The position numbers and the translations under genes were made by a program. The notes beneath the pieces are model-generated. The model worked only from the letters and a program-made list of their open reading frames with translations, was not told the origin of the DNA and ran no database searches. Shown piece after piece: positions 45,601 through 60,600 of a stretch of DNA of 64,000 nucleotides. The number at the start of each line of letters is the position of its first letter. Position 1 is the first letter of the stretch. This DNA is from Plazaster borealis (Eukaryota; Echinodermata; Asteroidea; Forcipulatida; Labidiasteridae), in NCBI GenBank assembly GCA_021014325.1, contig CM037470.1, positions 2,604,001-2,668,000 of the forward strand, written 5' to 3'.

Positions 45601-48600
45601 TGCTCTAATCCTTTTTTCTTTGTTCAGCCTCAAATTATTAAAAATTAATGTCAGTTTCCCTTGTGCTTTATAACTTGAAATTAAAAAGTCGCATCCCTGT
45701 AAGGTGATCCCCTGGCTGCCGCTTCCCAGGTTGTATTGTAAACTTGGATGTGATCCTTGGCTATACGGCAATTAATGGTTGTATGGCTTCTGACTGGCAC
45801 CCCCAAACAAAGATATTGACAAAAAAAAGGGGACCACCAACGTTTATCTTGAGGTCGTTGTTTCAAATCCTGCTTTAGCCAATCTTTCTTTGTTCAACGA
45901 AATGTTATTGAGGGTTTTAATGTGCATACTTTGATTTGGCAAAGTGAAATACTAACTGCAAAAACCCCATTTCCTTTCCATCAGATACTACTGTGGCACT
46001 CCCGGTCTGAGCTGGCCGACCGATCTCTGCGATGCGGGCTGGTACTGCCGTAACAGCTCCAGCTTTGCCCAGCCGACCCAAGCGTATCAAGGGGGTCGCT
46101 GCGAGGTCGGACAGTACTGCCCGAGGGGAAGCTCACTCCCGCTGTCGTGTCTGCCGGGAATGTTCTGCGGGAGTCCACAGCTGGCATACCCCAATGGAAG
46201 CTGCTCTGCTGGTCATTACTGCGTGGGCGGGGCTTCGGTGGCTGATCCAGAGGGAAGCGTAACAGGTGAATATTTTTCCCTAATGGTTTATATTACAAAA
46301 TTTATGATAAGAGTTGCAGGAAGGATTAAGACTATAAACTTAAAAAAAAAATTACAAAAAGTTTCAATTACTTTAATGGGTGGCATGGGTGGCTAGTGCG
46401 TAAAGTGCTCGCCTCTCACCACTGTGGCACTGGTTCGATAACCGGCAAAGGCCATATGTGAGTAGAGTTGTGCCGTGGTTCTCTCCTATGCCACAAGGGT
46501 TTTTTCTCCGGGCCCTCCGGTTTTCCTCCCTCCGAAAAAATCAAACACTTTCGATATCTGGCTGTGCTCCGTGGTCATAGGGTAGGGTCTAGGGGGTCTA
46601 GGGTAACCACAAGAGGGTGAAAATACCAAAGTCTTACAGGTCAGAAGAGGGAGGAAAAAATAAATAACTAGTGAACGAGACAGACTTAAATGGGGGACAT
46701 CTGTCGAAAAAGGAGAAGGCAAAGATGAAAAAGTTATTAATCAGGATGTGTTTGGTTGACTTACTTGACTTGGCTGCTTAGGACAAGGTGTCCCTTGGCC
46801 TACTTGGATAACCGTCTTCATTTCAGTCTGTTTGTCGCTAGTTGCTCCGCCTCAAAAAGTGGAATTTGGGCATCTTCCTGGACTTGATCTTTCCAGTGTA
46901 AATGGTGGGCGTCCTCGTTGGCGTGTTGTGAGGAAATCATTGCAGTAGGCCTGGCTGGGTAGCCTACAGGCTGGCATTCTGATGACATGCCCAAACCATT
47001 TCAGGCGACGTTTGGTCACTACATCCGTGATTGTTGTAGTGATTGTTGTGTTTTGGTTACGCTTTTAAAAAAGGGGACTCCTGTTAAAAGTCTATTAATT
47101 TCCCTCCCAGCCTCTGTTTCGTCACACTATTCTGAATGAAAGAGAAACAAGATTGCCGCACCGTTAATTTATTTTAGGATCTCTAAGTTTGCCTTTCTTT
47201 AAATCTGTTCCTTTGATCTGATTTAGGTGATATTTGCCCGATGGGGAACTACTGTCCAGGAGGGAGTCCCTCCCCTACGTCATGCCCAATCGGGACCTTC
47301 GGTAACACCACAGGAAATGAAGGTAAAGTAGAAAGTGGAGAAAATTGTGTAGTTACACAAGGATGTGAGACATGATTTTTTGACCAAACTGAGTTATGAC
47401 ATTGTGTGCATCGAGTTTGTGTATTTACAAAATACAACCTTTTGACTTTTGACAAACAGAGATACAATCTTGCTTCATTGAGCAAATGTGTATATACAAG
47501 TGTGCAAGATACGACCTTTGATCGAAATGAGTTATGACAAAGTTATGTTGAGCAAATTTGTGTATTTACAACAGAAGACGTTTTGACCAAAACGAGAAAT
47601 AAGCTTGTATTTTTAAGTGTGCAGCGTACAATCTTTTGATCAAACTTAGTTATTGTGGCATGGAGTAAATTTGAGTATTTTAAAGTGTGTAAAATACAAC
47701 CTTTTAACCTTGTTGCGCTGACCTGACGTTATACTGGTTAGGCCTTGTAGTAATAACATTGGAGTTTTATATAGCGCACTATCTAACAATTAGGTGCTGA
47801 AGGCACAAACAGAAACACTTTTTAGGACAGGCTTTGAAGTCCAGCAAAATTTAACCCTCAACAAACTTCAATTTTTAATTTTTGTTTAAATTTTTGGTAA
47901 TTACTCCAAAAATGAATGACCATAAAAAGTTACTTGGTTAAGAGCACTGGAGAGCTGTTGATATTATACAACATGGTTAGGAACGACCCTCTTTGAAGTA
48001 ATGTAGTTTTAGAAAAAAGAGGTAATTTTTCACACAAAACACACAATTCTATGCAACAAGGGTGATTTTTTCTTTCATTATTTTCTTGCAACTTCGATGA
48101 CCAATTGAGCCCATATCTTCACAGGTTTGAATATTTCATGCACATATTGGGATACACCAAGTGAGGATACTGGTCTTTGACAATTACCAAAAGTGTACCC
48201 TGCCTTTAAGTTCCACGCCTGATTTAAAACACCATTATTGATTTTAATTATTATTATTTTTTTGGGACAGCTGAATCAGACTGTTACAACTGCACCCAGG
48301 GGATGTACTGTGAGGGTCTAGCAAACACCGAACCAGACGGACCGTGCATGTCTGGTTACTACTGCCCACCAGGACAGATTGTCAAGGATCCTTATGACTA
48401 CCGCTGCCCTCAAGGTAAAGGAACCTGTCCATTTGCAATTGATGAAAAGCTGCTTTAAGCGTTCAAAGTTGACTATAGGAAGTAGAATTACTCTTTTATC
48501 CATTATGGGAAAGCTCCATTAAAGAAAGTGGCCAGAATAACACATCCTTTTTGTCTTTACCAACTCACACCTGTTATCTCCATGTAATTCCTTTTCCAAA

Positions 48601-51600
48601 CAGTGGACTTTTGATTGGATCATGAACAAAGCCAGTAGGGCTGCTGACTGCCCCCAGGCAGATTAACTGCTCATCCATTAAGTTTAAGGACCCAAGTAAT
48701 GACAATGTAAAGACATTCACTCACTCAAAAGGCTGTATAGTTTCCGAGTTTTGGCGGACAAATTCAGAAATTCTTTAGCTCAAACAAGAGGGTCAAAGAA
48801 AAGTTATCATACCAGATCAACATTTTCCAATGTTTCCCATGTTAACAAACATGTAGATTGTACAATTCTAAAACAAAGCCATATATTTCTGTTTCTTTAT
48901 GATTTTCCTGACATTTTCTTTAAAAATAATGGGGTAAAAAATCAACAACATTATCAGCGCCGGACATATGGTGATGATTATACAGAAATGAATGGTCTCT
49001 TAAGGGTTAAACAACGCTGTTCGTCCGCTCAGGACTATAAGGTCATTAGTGCAGTCTGTATGGATTTTAGAAAATTGGTTTTGCATATTTTGGAGCTTCT
49101 GGTAACAAAGTTTATTGATCAAGAGTGGTCTAAATAAGTAAACGTTTGGCAAAAAGAAACAATCATTTTCAAATTGAAACATTTTATTTGTGGATTTTGA
49201 TTTATAATTTTTCACATGTATATGCCTTTTTCACTTTACGCCCTTTTGATCGTTATTGATAAGAAATTGCAATGAACGACCTTATAGCACTGAGCTGACA
49301 CGATTATCTTCAGGTAAGTTGGCACGATCTAAATCCAATCATTTTTGTCTTCCCGTCCCCAGGTCATTATTGCCCAGAGGGTAGCCATGAGCCGATACGT
49401 TGCAGCTCTGGCTACTACCAGGATGAGACAGCTGAAGGGTCCTGCAAGGAATGTCCTAGCGGCTACTTTTGTGATAGCACTCTCAGCCCGGTGGTCTTGT
49501 ACAACAACTCCCTGTGTTTAGAAGGTAGTTTAAGCTTGTTATTTTGTTGTGCCCCACACTTCCCCCAGTCTCACAAGCCAACAGGTGCCCCAACTTAATG
49601 AATCCAATGCCCACCCAGACACCAGTGGCTATAGCCTAGCTATAGTGATTGGTATTGTAATTCACACTTCTGATCAATCTTTTCTCATGGATCATTTTTG
49701 TTTACATGTGTATGTATGATTTTCCCCCGCAGGTTATTTCTGCCCTCCCTTGACGCGCTACTCCACAGAGTTCAAATGCCCCCGGGGGACGTTCGGTAAT
49801 CGTACCGGTATGAACTCCAGCGATGACTGCAACCCCTGTCCCGGCGGGTATTACTGCGACGAGGAGGCTCAGACGTCTTACACTAAACTCTGTTCAGCCG
49901 GGTAAGAGGTTGTTAAGAAAAGGCGTGGTCCTCTTGCTCTTGTCTCAGTGAAGAGGAAATTCAGACTTTTATCTGAATTCAGATTTTCTTATGTCTGCTT
50001 AATGGAAAAAAAAATACTTTTTTTTTCTTCAGATACAAAGAAATCTTGCTCTTTGATCTACACTGGTAAAAATTGTATTCTTGAGATAAAAAAATATCTT
50101 ATTTCAAACCAACTTTTCTGGTGTCACTCCCAAAAATCTCAATAGAAAGATTTTTTAGAGGGTGACACAAGAATGTTTTTCTTGAAATAAGATTTGTTTT
50201 TCAAAGAAACATTTCAGGCATGTGATTTCTCAGGATTATTCCTGATTTCAGGAATTAAAAAAAAAAATCTATTAAAGCCATACAATTTTCTTGAAAGAAG
50301 TAAAAGCAATCACCAAAGGGAGAAAGAATTAGTCCACATTGTGTCCAAACCTGTAGGTTTATATTTGCAATGATGCACAGAGTCTGTAAACCTCTTGAAT
50401 TTGTACCATCTGGGAGGTTCCAGGTCAGAACAAGGGCCCAATTTCATAGAGCTGCTTAAGCACAAAAAGTAGCTAAGTACAACAAAACTATGCTTACCAG
50501 AATACGGTTACCAGCTAAAACACCATGTCACATGTACAATCTGTGACTGGTATCATGCTTATTTTTGCTAAGCAGAACTTTTTTAAGCAATATTTTCTGC
50601 TTAAGCCGCTCTATGAAAATCGGCCAAGGGGGAACTTAGGCATCTTCAGGAATTTTCAATTTGTCAAATCTTTTCCTTGAAATGTATTTATGTTTCCCTT
50701 ATACAGATACTACTGCCGCACCGGTGCCCTGACATCCACTCCCAACCTGACATTAGACGCCAACATCTGCCCTGCCGGCTACTACTGTGTCGAGGGAACC
50801 ACTGAACCGGTACCCTGCCCACCAGGGACCTTCTCAGATATGACGAAGCTGACAGGTCTGGAGGAATGCGGTAATTGTACGAAAGGTACGCGAGAAGAAA
50901 TATCAATGAGTTTTTATTTGTTTTCTGTTTTTTTGCTTTATGCAATGCTCATCATTTTAATAAATATGTTGCGGGGTCATACCCCCTATGTACCGTAGCA
51001 TTATATTGAATGGTCAGACAGTAGGAGGGCTGACTTTGTACTGTGTAGATGCATTCACCACATAATATCATTATTGCTGGCTGGCCATACATGTAGTTTA
51101 TCTGTCATTCAAAACCACAGTGAGTGATATTGAGTAGTCAGAGAGTAGGAGGGTTGACTGTGGATTGTGTAGATGAAATCACCTCATAAGACCATACATC
51201 ACCTTGTAAACCATGACAAGGTGCTACCTTTATAAATACACATGATGCAATGCTGACATCATTTTAATAAATATGTTGAGGTCATACCCCCTATGTACCG
51301 TAGCATTTCTGACAACAGATTTTCATTATATATAAGGGGGGCCTGACTAGATTGCCTTTTCAACATTTGGTGCTTGATATGGGGCGTGGTGGTACCTCCT
51401 CCCTCGTGACTTCATTGTTTGCTTGGAATCTCAGGAATTCTTTTTTTTTGGGGGGGGGGGTGGGTTACTTCAGTACAAGAGGAAAATAGTGTGTTCACCC
51501 TTTCATGCACCATTTATTTTTGTGATAAATTGGTCATATGGACACATTAATTGTTTACTTGGTTTTTTGCAAAAGGCGACCCCCCCCAAAAAAGACAGGT

Positions 51601-54600
51601 CACAATAGCACCCTCAAAAGTCCTCTGTCCTATTCTGAAAACTGTGTGTTTTACAACTATTTTTCTTAAGGGATTTAAACCGGTCGCTAGCGATTGGTCG
51701 GCGCATGAAAGAGTTTAAAGTATTGGAACACTTGGGTACCCTCTGCCCCCATATAGGGCATGGTATACTTTTCAACTTCAGTTTGAGCATAAAGCTGCAT
51801 TAAGTTTGCTTAATTTGAATTTGCTTTAGAGAAAAAAACGAGATCACAATATTTTTCTAAATTTTTAATTTTTATTTTATTTTCAGGCCAGTACTGTCCA
51901 GACTACGGAATGACCGCTCCGGCCGGAGAATGCTTGGCTGGCTACTACTGTCCAGAGGGCTCCAGCAGTCTGGATCAGATTGAGTGTCCAGTGGGCAAAT
52001 ACTGTGTCAACGGCACGTTTGATCCAGCAAACTGCCCAAGAGGTAAGTTGGTGGACAGTCAAATTATTATTTCCGAGCTTGATTCATGACGTTTGTTTTT
52101 TAAGTGTTGTTTGAAGCTTTGCATGGTGTGGAACAATAAGAAGTAACTATAAATAAATAGTCAACTTGTTGATACTGACAACTCATCTTAAGATGATTCT
52201 TAGTGCTTTGTGAAATCAAGCCCAGACGTCACAAATTATTGAAGAATTGTCTTTCGTTTGTTTTAGGGACTTCTAGTAACTGATGTCACAAATTATTGAT
52301 GAGCCTGTTGTTTGGGGACTACTAGTAACTGATGTCACAAATTATTGATGAATTTGTTGTTTTGGGACTTCTTGTAACTGATGTCACAAATTAATGATGA
52401 CTTTGTTGTATGGAGACTTCTAGTAACTGATGTCACAAATTATTGATGAATTTGTCACAAATTATTGATGAATTTGTCAGAAATTATTGATGAAGTTGTC
52501 ACAAATTATTGATGAATTTGTCACAAATAATTGATGAAATTGTCACAAATTGTTGATGAAGTTGTCACAAATTATTGATGAATTTGTCACAAAATATTGA
52601 TGAAGTTGTCACAAGTTATTGATGAATTTGTCACAAATTATTGATGGTTTTTGTCTTTCGTTGCTTTAGGGACTTACAACAACGATACGATGAAGGCAGC
52701 GGAGAGCGAATGTTACCCCTGCTCCGGAGGCCATTACTGCGAGACGGAAGGACTGACTGAACCTACGGGAGACTGCGGTGTTGGTATGTATCCATCAACC
52801 ATCAAGATCCATACAACATTGGTTTATAGAAGATTATATTTATTCCCATCCTCCAATTTTCAATAACCCTAACCACCCCAGGCCTGCCAAAATCAAACAG
52901 ATGGTTTTGTTGGAATTTGGATGGTTTAGTCCTGTGGAGAGTACCCACTAAATCACAGTCCAGAAGCACAGGACCTGTTGGAGTATGATGGGTTGTGTAC
53001 TGTTCCAGTACATAAACTGTTGGAGTATGATGGGTTGTGTACTGTTCCAAAAAGTAAACTGTTGGAGTATGATGGGTTGTGGAAGCTTTCTGGTAGAAAT
53101 GGGTTAGGGATAAACATACCTTACATGTACAACCAATCTGACAGATTTCATCAAATTCAGTAATCGAGGTTTTGTGGTAAAACAAAAATTATACTAAAAT
53201 AAATAATAAATAAATTAACTTTGTCTGCTCAGGACTATAAGGTCATTAGTGTAATTTGTATGGATTTCATAAAATTGTTTTTTTCTTCATATTTTGAAGC
53301 TCCTGGTATTTTGGAGTTTATTGATCAAGAGTGGTCTTCAAAGTATTTGTTTGGCAACAAGAAACATTCATTTTCTAAGTAAAAAATTTATTTGTTGATT
53401 TTGATTAATTTTTTTCAAATTTACACACGCTTTTCATTTAATGACCTTTTGATCTTTTTCAATTAATGACCTTAAATCACTGAGCCAACAAGTTGATGTT
53501 TTTCAGGGATTTTGTGCACGTTTGTTTCAGGCTTGTTTCAATATGCGACTATCAAAATAAGTAGTGGTGATATATGGGATTTTCAAATGCTACTTCCTTG
53601 ACATTGACACTTATTTTGGACAAATAAAGAAAGGTGTCCAGTATGCCTGAGTTCAAAACACCAAGTAAGGCCTTTTGCGAACCTCGGCTTGCGCTCCGGC
53701 TCCAGCTTGGGTTCTGCCATCAATTTTGGAGTAGTGTGCATTTCGCTCTGTGTTTCCAACGTCAAACAAAGCCTAAGGTCGATTTCACAAAACTCTTCCT
53801 AACTTAGGACTAGTCCTAGGCAATGCTAAGAGATAGGACTTGTCTCAAGTTAAGACCAGTTACTGGTCCTAACTTCAGATAAGACTAGTCTTATCTATTT
53901 GTGAAATCGGTTCCTGGAGCCGGAGTCCGAGCCGAGGTTTGGGAATAAGCCCCTGGACAACCCTCTGGCAAAACATAGTGATCCTACTTTTAGACAGAGA
54001 GAAAAAAGTGCCATAGAGAAAATGATGACCATGAAGTTGACAACAATCTGTATTTCCGTTTTCAGGATATTTCTGTCCGCCAGGCACCATCGAGCAAGAT
54101 CCAATGGATAACGAGTGTTACGTTGGGTATTATTGCCCGGGAGGAGTGGCGTACCCCATCCCGTGCCCCAACTACACCGAGGCGAACCAGACCAAGTCCT
54201 CTAGCTGTAACCTCTGCCCCCAGGGCTACTACTGCCCCCAGCCTGGGGTGAGATACTCTTGCCCGCAAGGGTACTACTGCCCGGCTGGGACAGGTAAAGT
54301 CAATATTCATCTGCCATGTAATAGTTCTTTAGTTTTTAATCATTTAAAAATGCGGGATTTGAACCCGTTACAGGAAAGCTCCATTGAAGAATATCCGAGT
54401 TTGGCCACCAAAACTCGGAAGCTATACATCCTTTTCAGTGAGTGAGTATGTTTACATTGTCATTACTTGGGTCATTAAACTTAATGGATGAGCAGTTAAT
54501 CCGCCTGGGGCAGTCATCAGCACTACTGGCTTGTTCATGATCCAATTAAAAGATTAGGGTCCACTGTTTGGAAAAGGAATTACATGGAGATAACAGGTGT

Positions 54601-57600
54601 GAGTTGGTAAAGATAAAAGGGATGTGTTATTCTGGCCTCTTTCTTTTGGAGCTTTCTGGTAATGCCACAACCCCTGCATTCTACAGCTATAAAAATCCTA
54701 GATCACCCGAGTGTGCACTGAATTGAGAGGCGACGATAAGTGAAATTGTTGTCGTTGATCCATTTGAAGGTGTTGACTGGGAAGCCTGCCCTCGTGGGAC
54801 CTACAGCGACCAGGAGGGTTTGTACTCTCGCGATCAGTGCAAGCCGTGCAGAGCAGGCTACTACTGCGACGGCGAACACCTCAGCATGGAAACCGACCAA
54901 TGCGCTGCAGGGTACTACTGCGTGTTCGGTGTGGACCGGCCAGAGCCCGACGGCGATAACTCAACGTCGTGCTCGTACTACGACGGGCGACAGACCGGGT
55001 ACGGAGGGAAGTGCCCTGTTGGGCATTTCTGCATGGAGGGGACCATCTATCCAGAGCCCTGTTTAGCCGGGACATACGCCCCAGCTGAAGGCATGGATGA
55101 GTGCTTAGCATGTGAACCAGGTAGGGTCAAGATTTGGTCCCATTTCAAAGAGCTGCTTAAGCACAAAAATAGCCAAGCACAACAAAATTATGCTAGTACC
55201 AGAAAAAGGTTACCAGCCAAAATACCATGTCACATGCACCATCCATGACTGGTATCCTGCTAATTTGTGCTCAGCATAAAACTGGTTAGCAAAATTGTCT
55301 GCTTAAGCAGCTCTATGAACAGTCTTTGTCTGTAACAGTGCTGGCAAAATGTCAGCATAAAACCCCATTTATAAAATAGCAGCATGCATGCCTTGAAGGA
55401 TCAGATCACTAAACACACAGTTTTTCTTGTTTTTTTTCCTAAAAAACTGTGACAGAAAACATTGTCCTAAAACACACCCAGACATTGCTCTTGCTAAGCT
55501 CTTATATGATCTAATTTCAGGTTACTACTGTCCGCCAGAGTCATCCGCATATGCGGACAAGCCGTGCCCGTCCGGTCACTACTGCCCAGAGAAGACTGAG
55601 TCGGACACTCAGTACCCATGTCCGATCGGAACCTTCAACAACCTGACCAAGAGTATCAACGATAGTGACTGCGTCAGCTGCACAGGTAAGATCTCCAGTC
55701 TGATCTAGTAGATAATGTTGCTTAACATTTATGCTTAGCTGGAATACTGGAGTAGACAGGGAGCCAGTCAGGAGTGATGTTCATTTATTGATATTTTGCC
55801 TGGTAACCCAGTTCTGCTTGCAACAATGTACCCTGCTAAATTTTCTTCTTCACAACTTTTTAAAATATTTTTCCTGAAAACCACAGCAGATGATATTGAA
55901 TGGTCAGAGAGTAGGAGGGTTGACTGTGTACCATGTAGATGCATTCACCACATGATATCATATTGCAGGCTGGCTGGCATATATGTAGTTTATCTGTCAT
56001 TCAAAGCCACTTGGAATGATATTGAGTGGCAGAGAGTAGGAGGGTTGACTGTGGACTGTTAAGATGCATTCACCACATGATATCATATGACAGGCTGGCA
56101 TGGTTTGTCTGTCATTCAAAACCACAGTGAATGATACAGAATGGTCAGATAGTAGGCGTGGTCTGTGATATCCCAGAGCTGCCAACTCTCCCTGATTCTG
56201 CAGAAAGTTCCCTGAAAATAAAACAATCTTTCCATGTTCTGATAAACAAATTTGAAAATCTCCCTAATTATGGAAACTTTGTCCCTATTATGTTGTGTGC
56301 AATTCTAAATATCTCCCTGACTGTCTTACAAAATCTCCCTGTACACATGTTGTAATTTTATTTTTTGATAACGACAGGTGGATCTTACTGCGCCAGCAGC
56401 GGCCTCCCCAACCCCACAGACATCTGCCAAGGAGGTTTCTACTGCAGCGGGGGTGCCTCCGAGGCTACCCCCTCTGGAAACGGAGGCGACATGTGCATGG
56501 CCGGCTACTACTGCCCAGCGGGGGCATCCTATGCTGTTCCCTGTCCAGGGGGAGAGTATTGCGCCGGAGAGGGCCTGAACCAGACCTCGGGGATTTGTGA
56601 TGCCGGGTTTTATTGTACCTTAAAGGCTGTGGTGCCTAACCCAGAGGATGGGGTGACAGGTGAGTAACAAAGTTGACCCCCATTACGGGAAACTCCATTG
56701 AAGAATTTCCGAGTTTGGTCACCAAAACTCGGAAACTATACATCCTTTTCAGTGAGTGAGTGTGTTTACATTGTCATTACTTGGGTCATTTAACATAATG
56801 GATGAGCAGTTAATCTGCCTGGGGCAGTCAGCAGCACTTTACGCAACTGCATATAAGTCCGCTTGCGCAACATTTATTGATTAAGTTGTGCACCACTAAC
56901 ACAATATATCTTGCGCAAATCTTGAGTCCAGCGTGCCAGACCGCTCGGCCACAACACTCAACACATCAAAAGCAAAGTTCTATGAGATGATATAATACTC
57001 TCTATTGTGAGGGAAAGTCTTTCCTCATGACTGAAATCTTGTCTTCCCCCTGCTGTTCAGGTAACTTCTGCCCCAAGGGTGCCTACTGCCCTCCACAGAG
57101 TGCCTCCGAGCAGCTCTGCAACCCAGGCTACTACCTCAACAGTACCCACAACAACTACAGCTCCGCCTGCTTGCTGTGCGACGCTGGCTATTACTGTTCC
57201 GGTGAGGGGAACGCCGAACCGACCAATGTGTGCTCTGCTGGGTATTACTGCCCTCCGGGACAGGAAGAGCCAACTCCTGACGCTTACAATTGCACACAAG
57301 GTGTGTATTTATAACTTGAACTGTGTATTCTTGTTCTACAAGTCATAATTGCATAAAGTTTGTCAAATTTTCCTCTTTTTGGGTATTTTTTTCTTCAAAG
57401 ATTGTACTTTTATTGTATTTGTTTTTAGTCCACTAACTTAAGTGCTGTCTAGAATTATCAATTTTTTTATTTATTTATTAATATTTTTTATAGTGGGTCA
57501 ATGAAATATAGAAAAAACTATACAAAAAATTCAATAAAAAAAATGAAAAATATGAAAAAGGAAAACAAAATCTGAAATTAGTTAGTTGGATAGTCTGGGT

Positions 57601-60600
57601 CAAAAGTATTTTTAACAGAAACTTTATAATTCTGAATGGTCCGCTTAGCAATGATTTATTTTTTGTTCTTTGTCATCAGGTCACTTCTGTCCGGCCGCTT
57701 CCATCGAGCCGCTCCGCTGCGAGTCTGGTACCTACCAAGACGAGATCGGTCAGTCAGGATGCAAAGATTGTCCAGAGGGCTACTACTGCGATAACACCAT
57801 TGAACCTGTTGTACTATACCAAAACTTGTACTGCCCTACAGGTACTGCCCTTCAGTAGAACTGCTTGATGTCATCATTCTTAGAAATTTTTCATATAAGT
57901 TTTCTTTTAACGAAAGGTGTTATACAGGATTGGAAGAGCTGACACAATAATAATAATATTAATAGTGGCTTCTTATATAGCGCCCAAATCCGTCACTCAG
58001 TGACGCTCATGGCGCTCCAACATTCAGTATTTTTCCTGCAAGGTAATGTGGAGCTACATTTTTGAAGTATGGGACCTTTTTCCTTTGCATAGCACCATGT
58101 AATGGTTTACAAGGTGCTATGGTGCAATATGCAGCCAAACAAACCAGGAACACCGGGGCGAACCCCTTCCCTTAAGTGTACTGGTTTCTTTTATGTGCAT
58201 TTCACAACGTCTCATCATAAGGACGCAGCATTAAAGGTTAAGTGACTTGCTTAAGGACATAAGTGTCACAATCGGGACTCGAACCAACACTCTGCTGATC
58301 AGAAACACCAGAGCTTGAGTCCGGTGATCTTATCCACTCGGCCACGACAGGCCAAACATCTAACATTGTCGCTGAACAAAACGGTGACTCTTCTTTCTCT
58401 TTCTGTGCACTATTAAAGGTTTCTACTGCCCTCCCAAGACGAAATACGCAACTGAGTTTGCCTGCCCCAATGGTACCTTTGGTAACTTGACTCACCGTAA
58501 CGACGTAGGGGATTGCGAGCCATGCAGAGCGGGACAGTACTGCGAGACGGAAGGCTTATCTGAACCTACCGGAAATTGCTACGCAGGTAAAGTATAATCC
58601 CCATCATAACTTTTTAAAATCTGAATTATTTCTCAGATCACGGCTCGATTTCACCAAGTACTAAGATTCACCATAAGATGAGTTGACAATATTGCCGTAG
58701 TGAATTATTTTGTGATGTTACACTTTGGACAGGTTTTTGATTTTCTCAGGAATTTCCCGATTGCAGGACTTTCTCAAAAACTCCTCGAGCCTTCAAATTT
58801 TCTTTAAAAAAAAGGAAAGCCATCACCTAAGGGAGACAGAAAAAGTTCACTTTGTGTTCAAACCTGTATTTCTTAAAAAAAGGATGCGGCTTCAAAAAAG
58901 GAAGAGAGCAGGGACGATCAATTGGTGTGTTTTTTTTCACTTGGCCTGACAAGTCCGCTTGACTCGTTTGTCTCTCCACAGGTTACTTCTGCACCAGCGG
59001 ATCCAACACCCCAACGCCGACCATCGGCAGCAACGCCAACGAGTGCCCGGCCGGGTTCTACTGCGGGAACGGGACGGCCACCCCACAGGCATGTCCACCG
59101 GGAACCTATAACCCCTTCATCATGAGGGAGTCCTTGGATGACTGCGTTAGCTGTGACGGCAAACACTACTGCCCCGACTACAATATGACTGCTGTAGGAG
59201 AGCTCTGTAGCCCCGGTAGGTCTTCTGATATTCTTTTTTTGTTTAAAGTTGAGAACAGACGGACAGGCTCTTTTAAGAGCTACCATCTCTTTTAAGAAAG
59301 ATTATTTGTAAGCGGTTCGTACATGGTAGACAGTAGGATCCCTCGGGGCAGACGCCGCACTCCGACGCTCCAACGTAGTCGGTAAACATCCTTGCTGCGC
59401 ACTCCCTGTAGATTCCGCTGCCGTTGGGGCAGTGCACGCCATTTAATTTATACCCAACATGCATCTCAAATTGCTCGTTACTTTTACGACAGGTGTGTAG
59501 AGCTATGTTTTGAATTATGAGACCTATATATCTAGCACCTTGTAAGGGTTTACAAGGTGGTGTGGCGCAGTCTGCGGCCAACCATGCCAGTAAACACCAG
59601 GGTGAACCCCTTCTCTTAGCGATAAGTTTACTGGGTTCTTGTAAGTGCATTACACAACACACGGGACCTACAGCTTTAGGTCCCATCTGAAGAATGAAGC
59701 AATAGGGAGGAATGCAAATTAAAATGGGTGATAACTTGAGGGTAGCCTCAAAGTTTTTTTTGACGTTTTCCAGGTTATCCAGGTTCCAACCTCGAGTTAC
59801 CTTGAGTTATTGCTTGTTTAATTCTGCATTGCTCCCTTATGGTTAAGTGTCATGCCCAAGGACACAAGTGCCATGTCTGGGACCCGAACCCACACTCTGA
59901 CAAACAACACCACAACTTGAGTCTGGTGCACCCTTAAGAACTGAGTAAATATATATTGTATAGCCACAACTCCTACAAGATAAAATCATATTTTGACATT
60001 TCGTTTTTTGCTTTTGATGTCGCTTTGACTCCTGCAGGATACTACTGTGCATCGGGTGCTGATAATGCCGAGTACCAGGAGTGCCCAGAGGGTCAATACT
60101 GTGAGCAGGGTACCGACGTACCACAGCCATGCCCGCCGGGGACGTGGTCAGACGTCAAGAAGTTAATGTCTGAGAGTGAATGCTACAACTGCACTGGTGA
60201 GGTTTAACGCTGATAATACTCCTATTTTCAGAACGGAGCAAAATTTGACTGAAAAGATCATTGAAAAGGCAGTTTTTATGAAAAAAAGGGGTCGGGGTTT
60301 CGGGCGGGGACGATCATCAATTGTTTTTTTTTATGTGGCCTTAGTTTTGATAATTTTTACAATTCTGGTACTTTGTCTTCCAATCTTTCCGCAGCTGGAT
60401 TCTACTGTCCGCTGAGCGGCATGACTGCAGTCATCGACGAATGCTGGGGAGGTTTCTACTGCCCCGGTGGTGACAGTGTCCCCAATCCCGTTGACTATCA
60501 GTGCCCTGCCGGCGTGCACTGCCCCAACGGCAGCGGAATCTACAGGGAGTGCGCAGCGGGGATGTTTACCGACTACGTTGGAGCGTCGGAGTGCGGTGTC

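Noticed and set aside
59273..59686. Minus-strand gene encoding a cysteine-rich module
   Set aside because: The module part is just the inverted exon 50 fragment and the rest of the frame is SINE sequence, so it is a duplication, not a gene.
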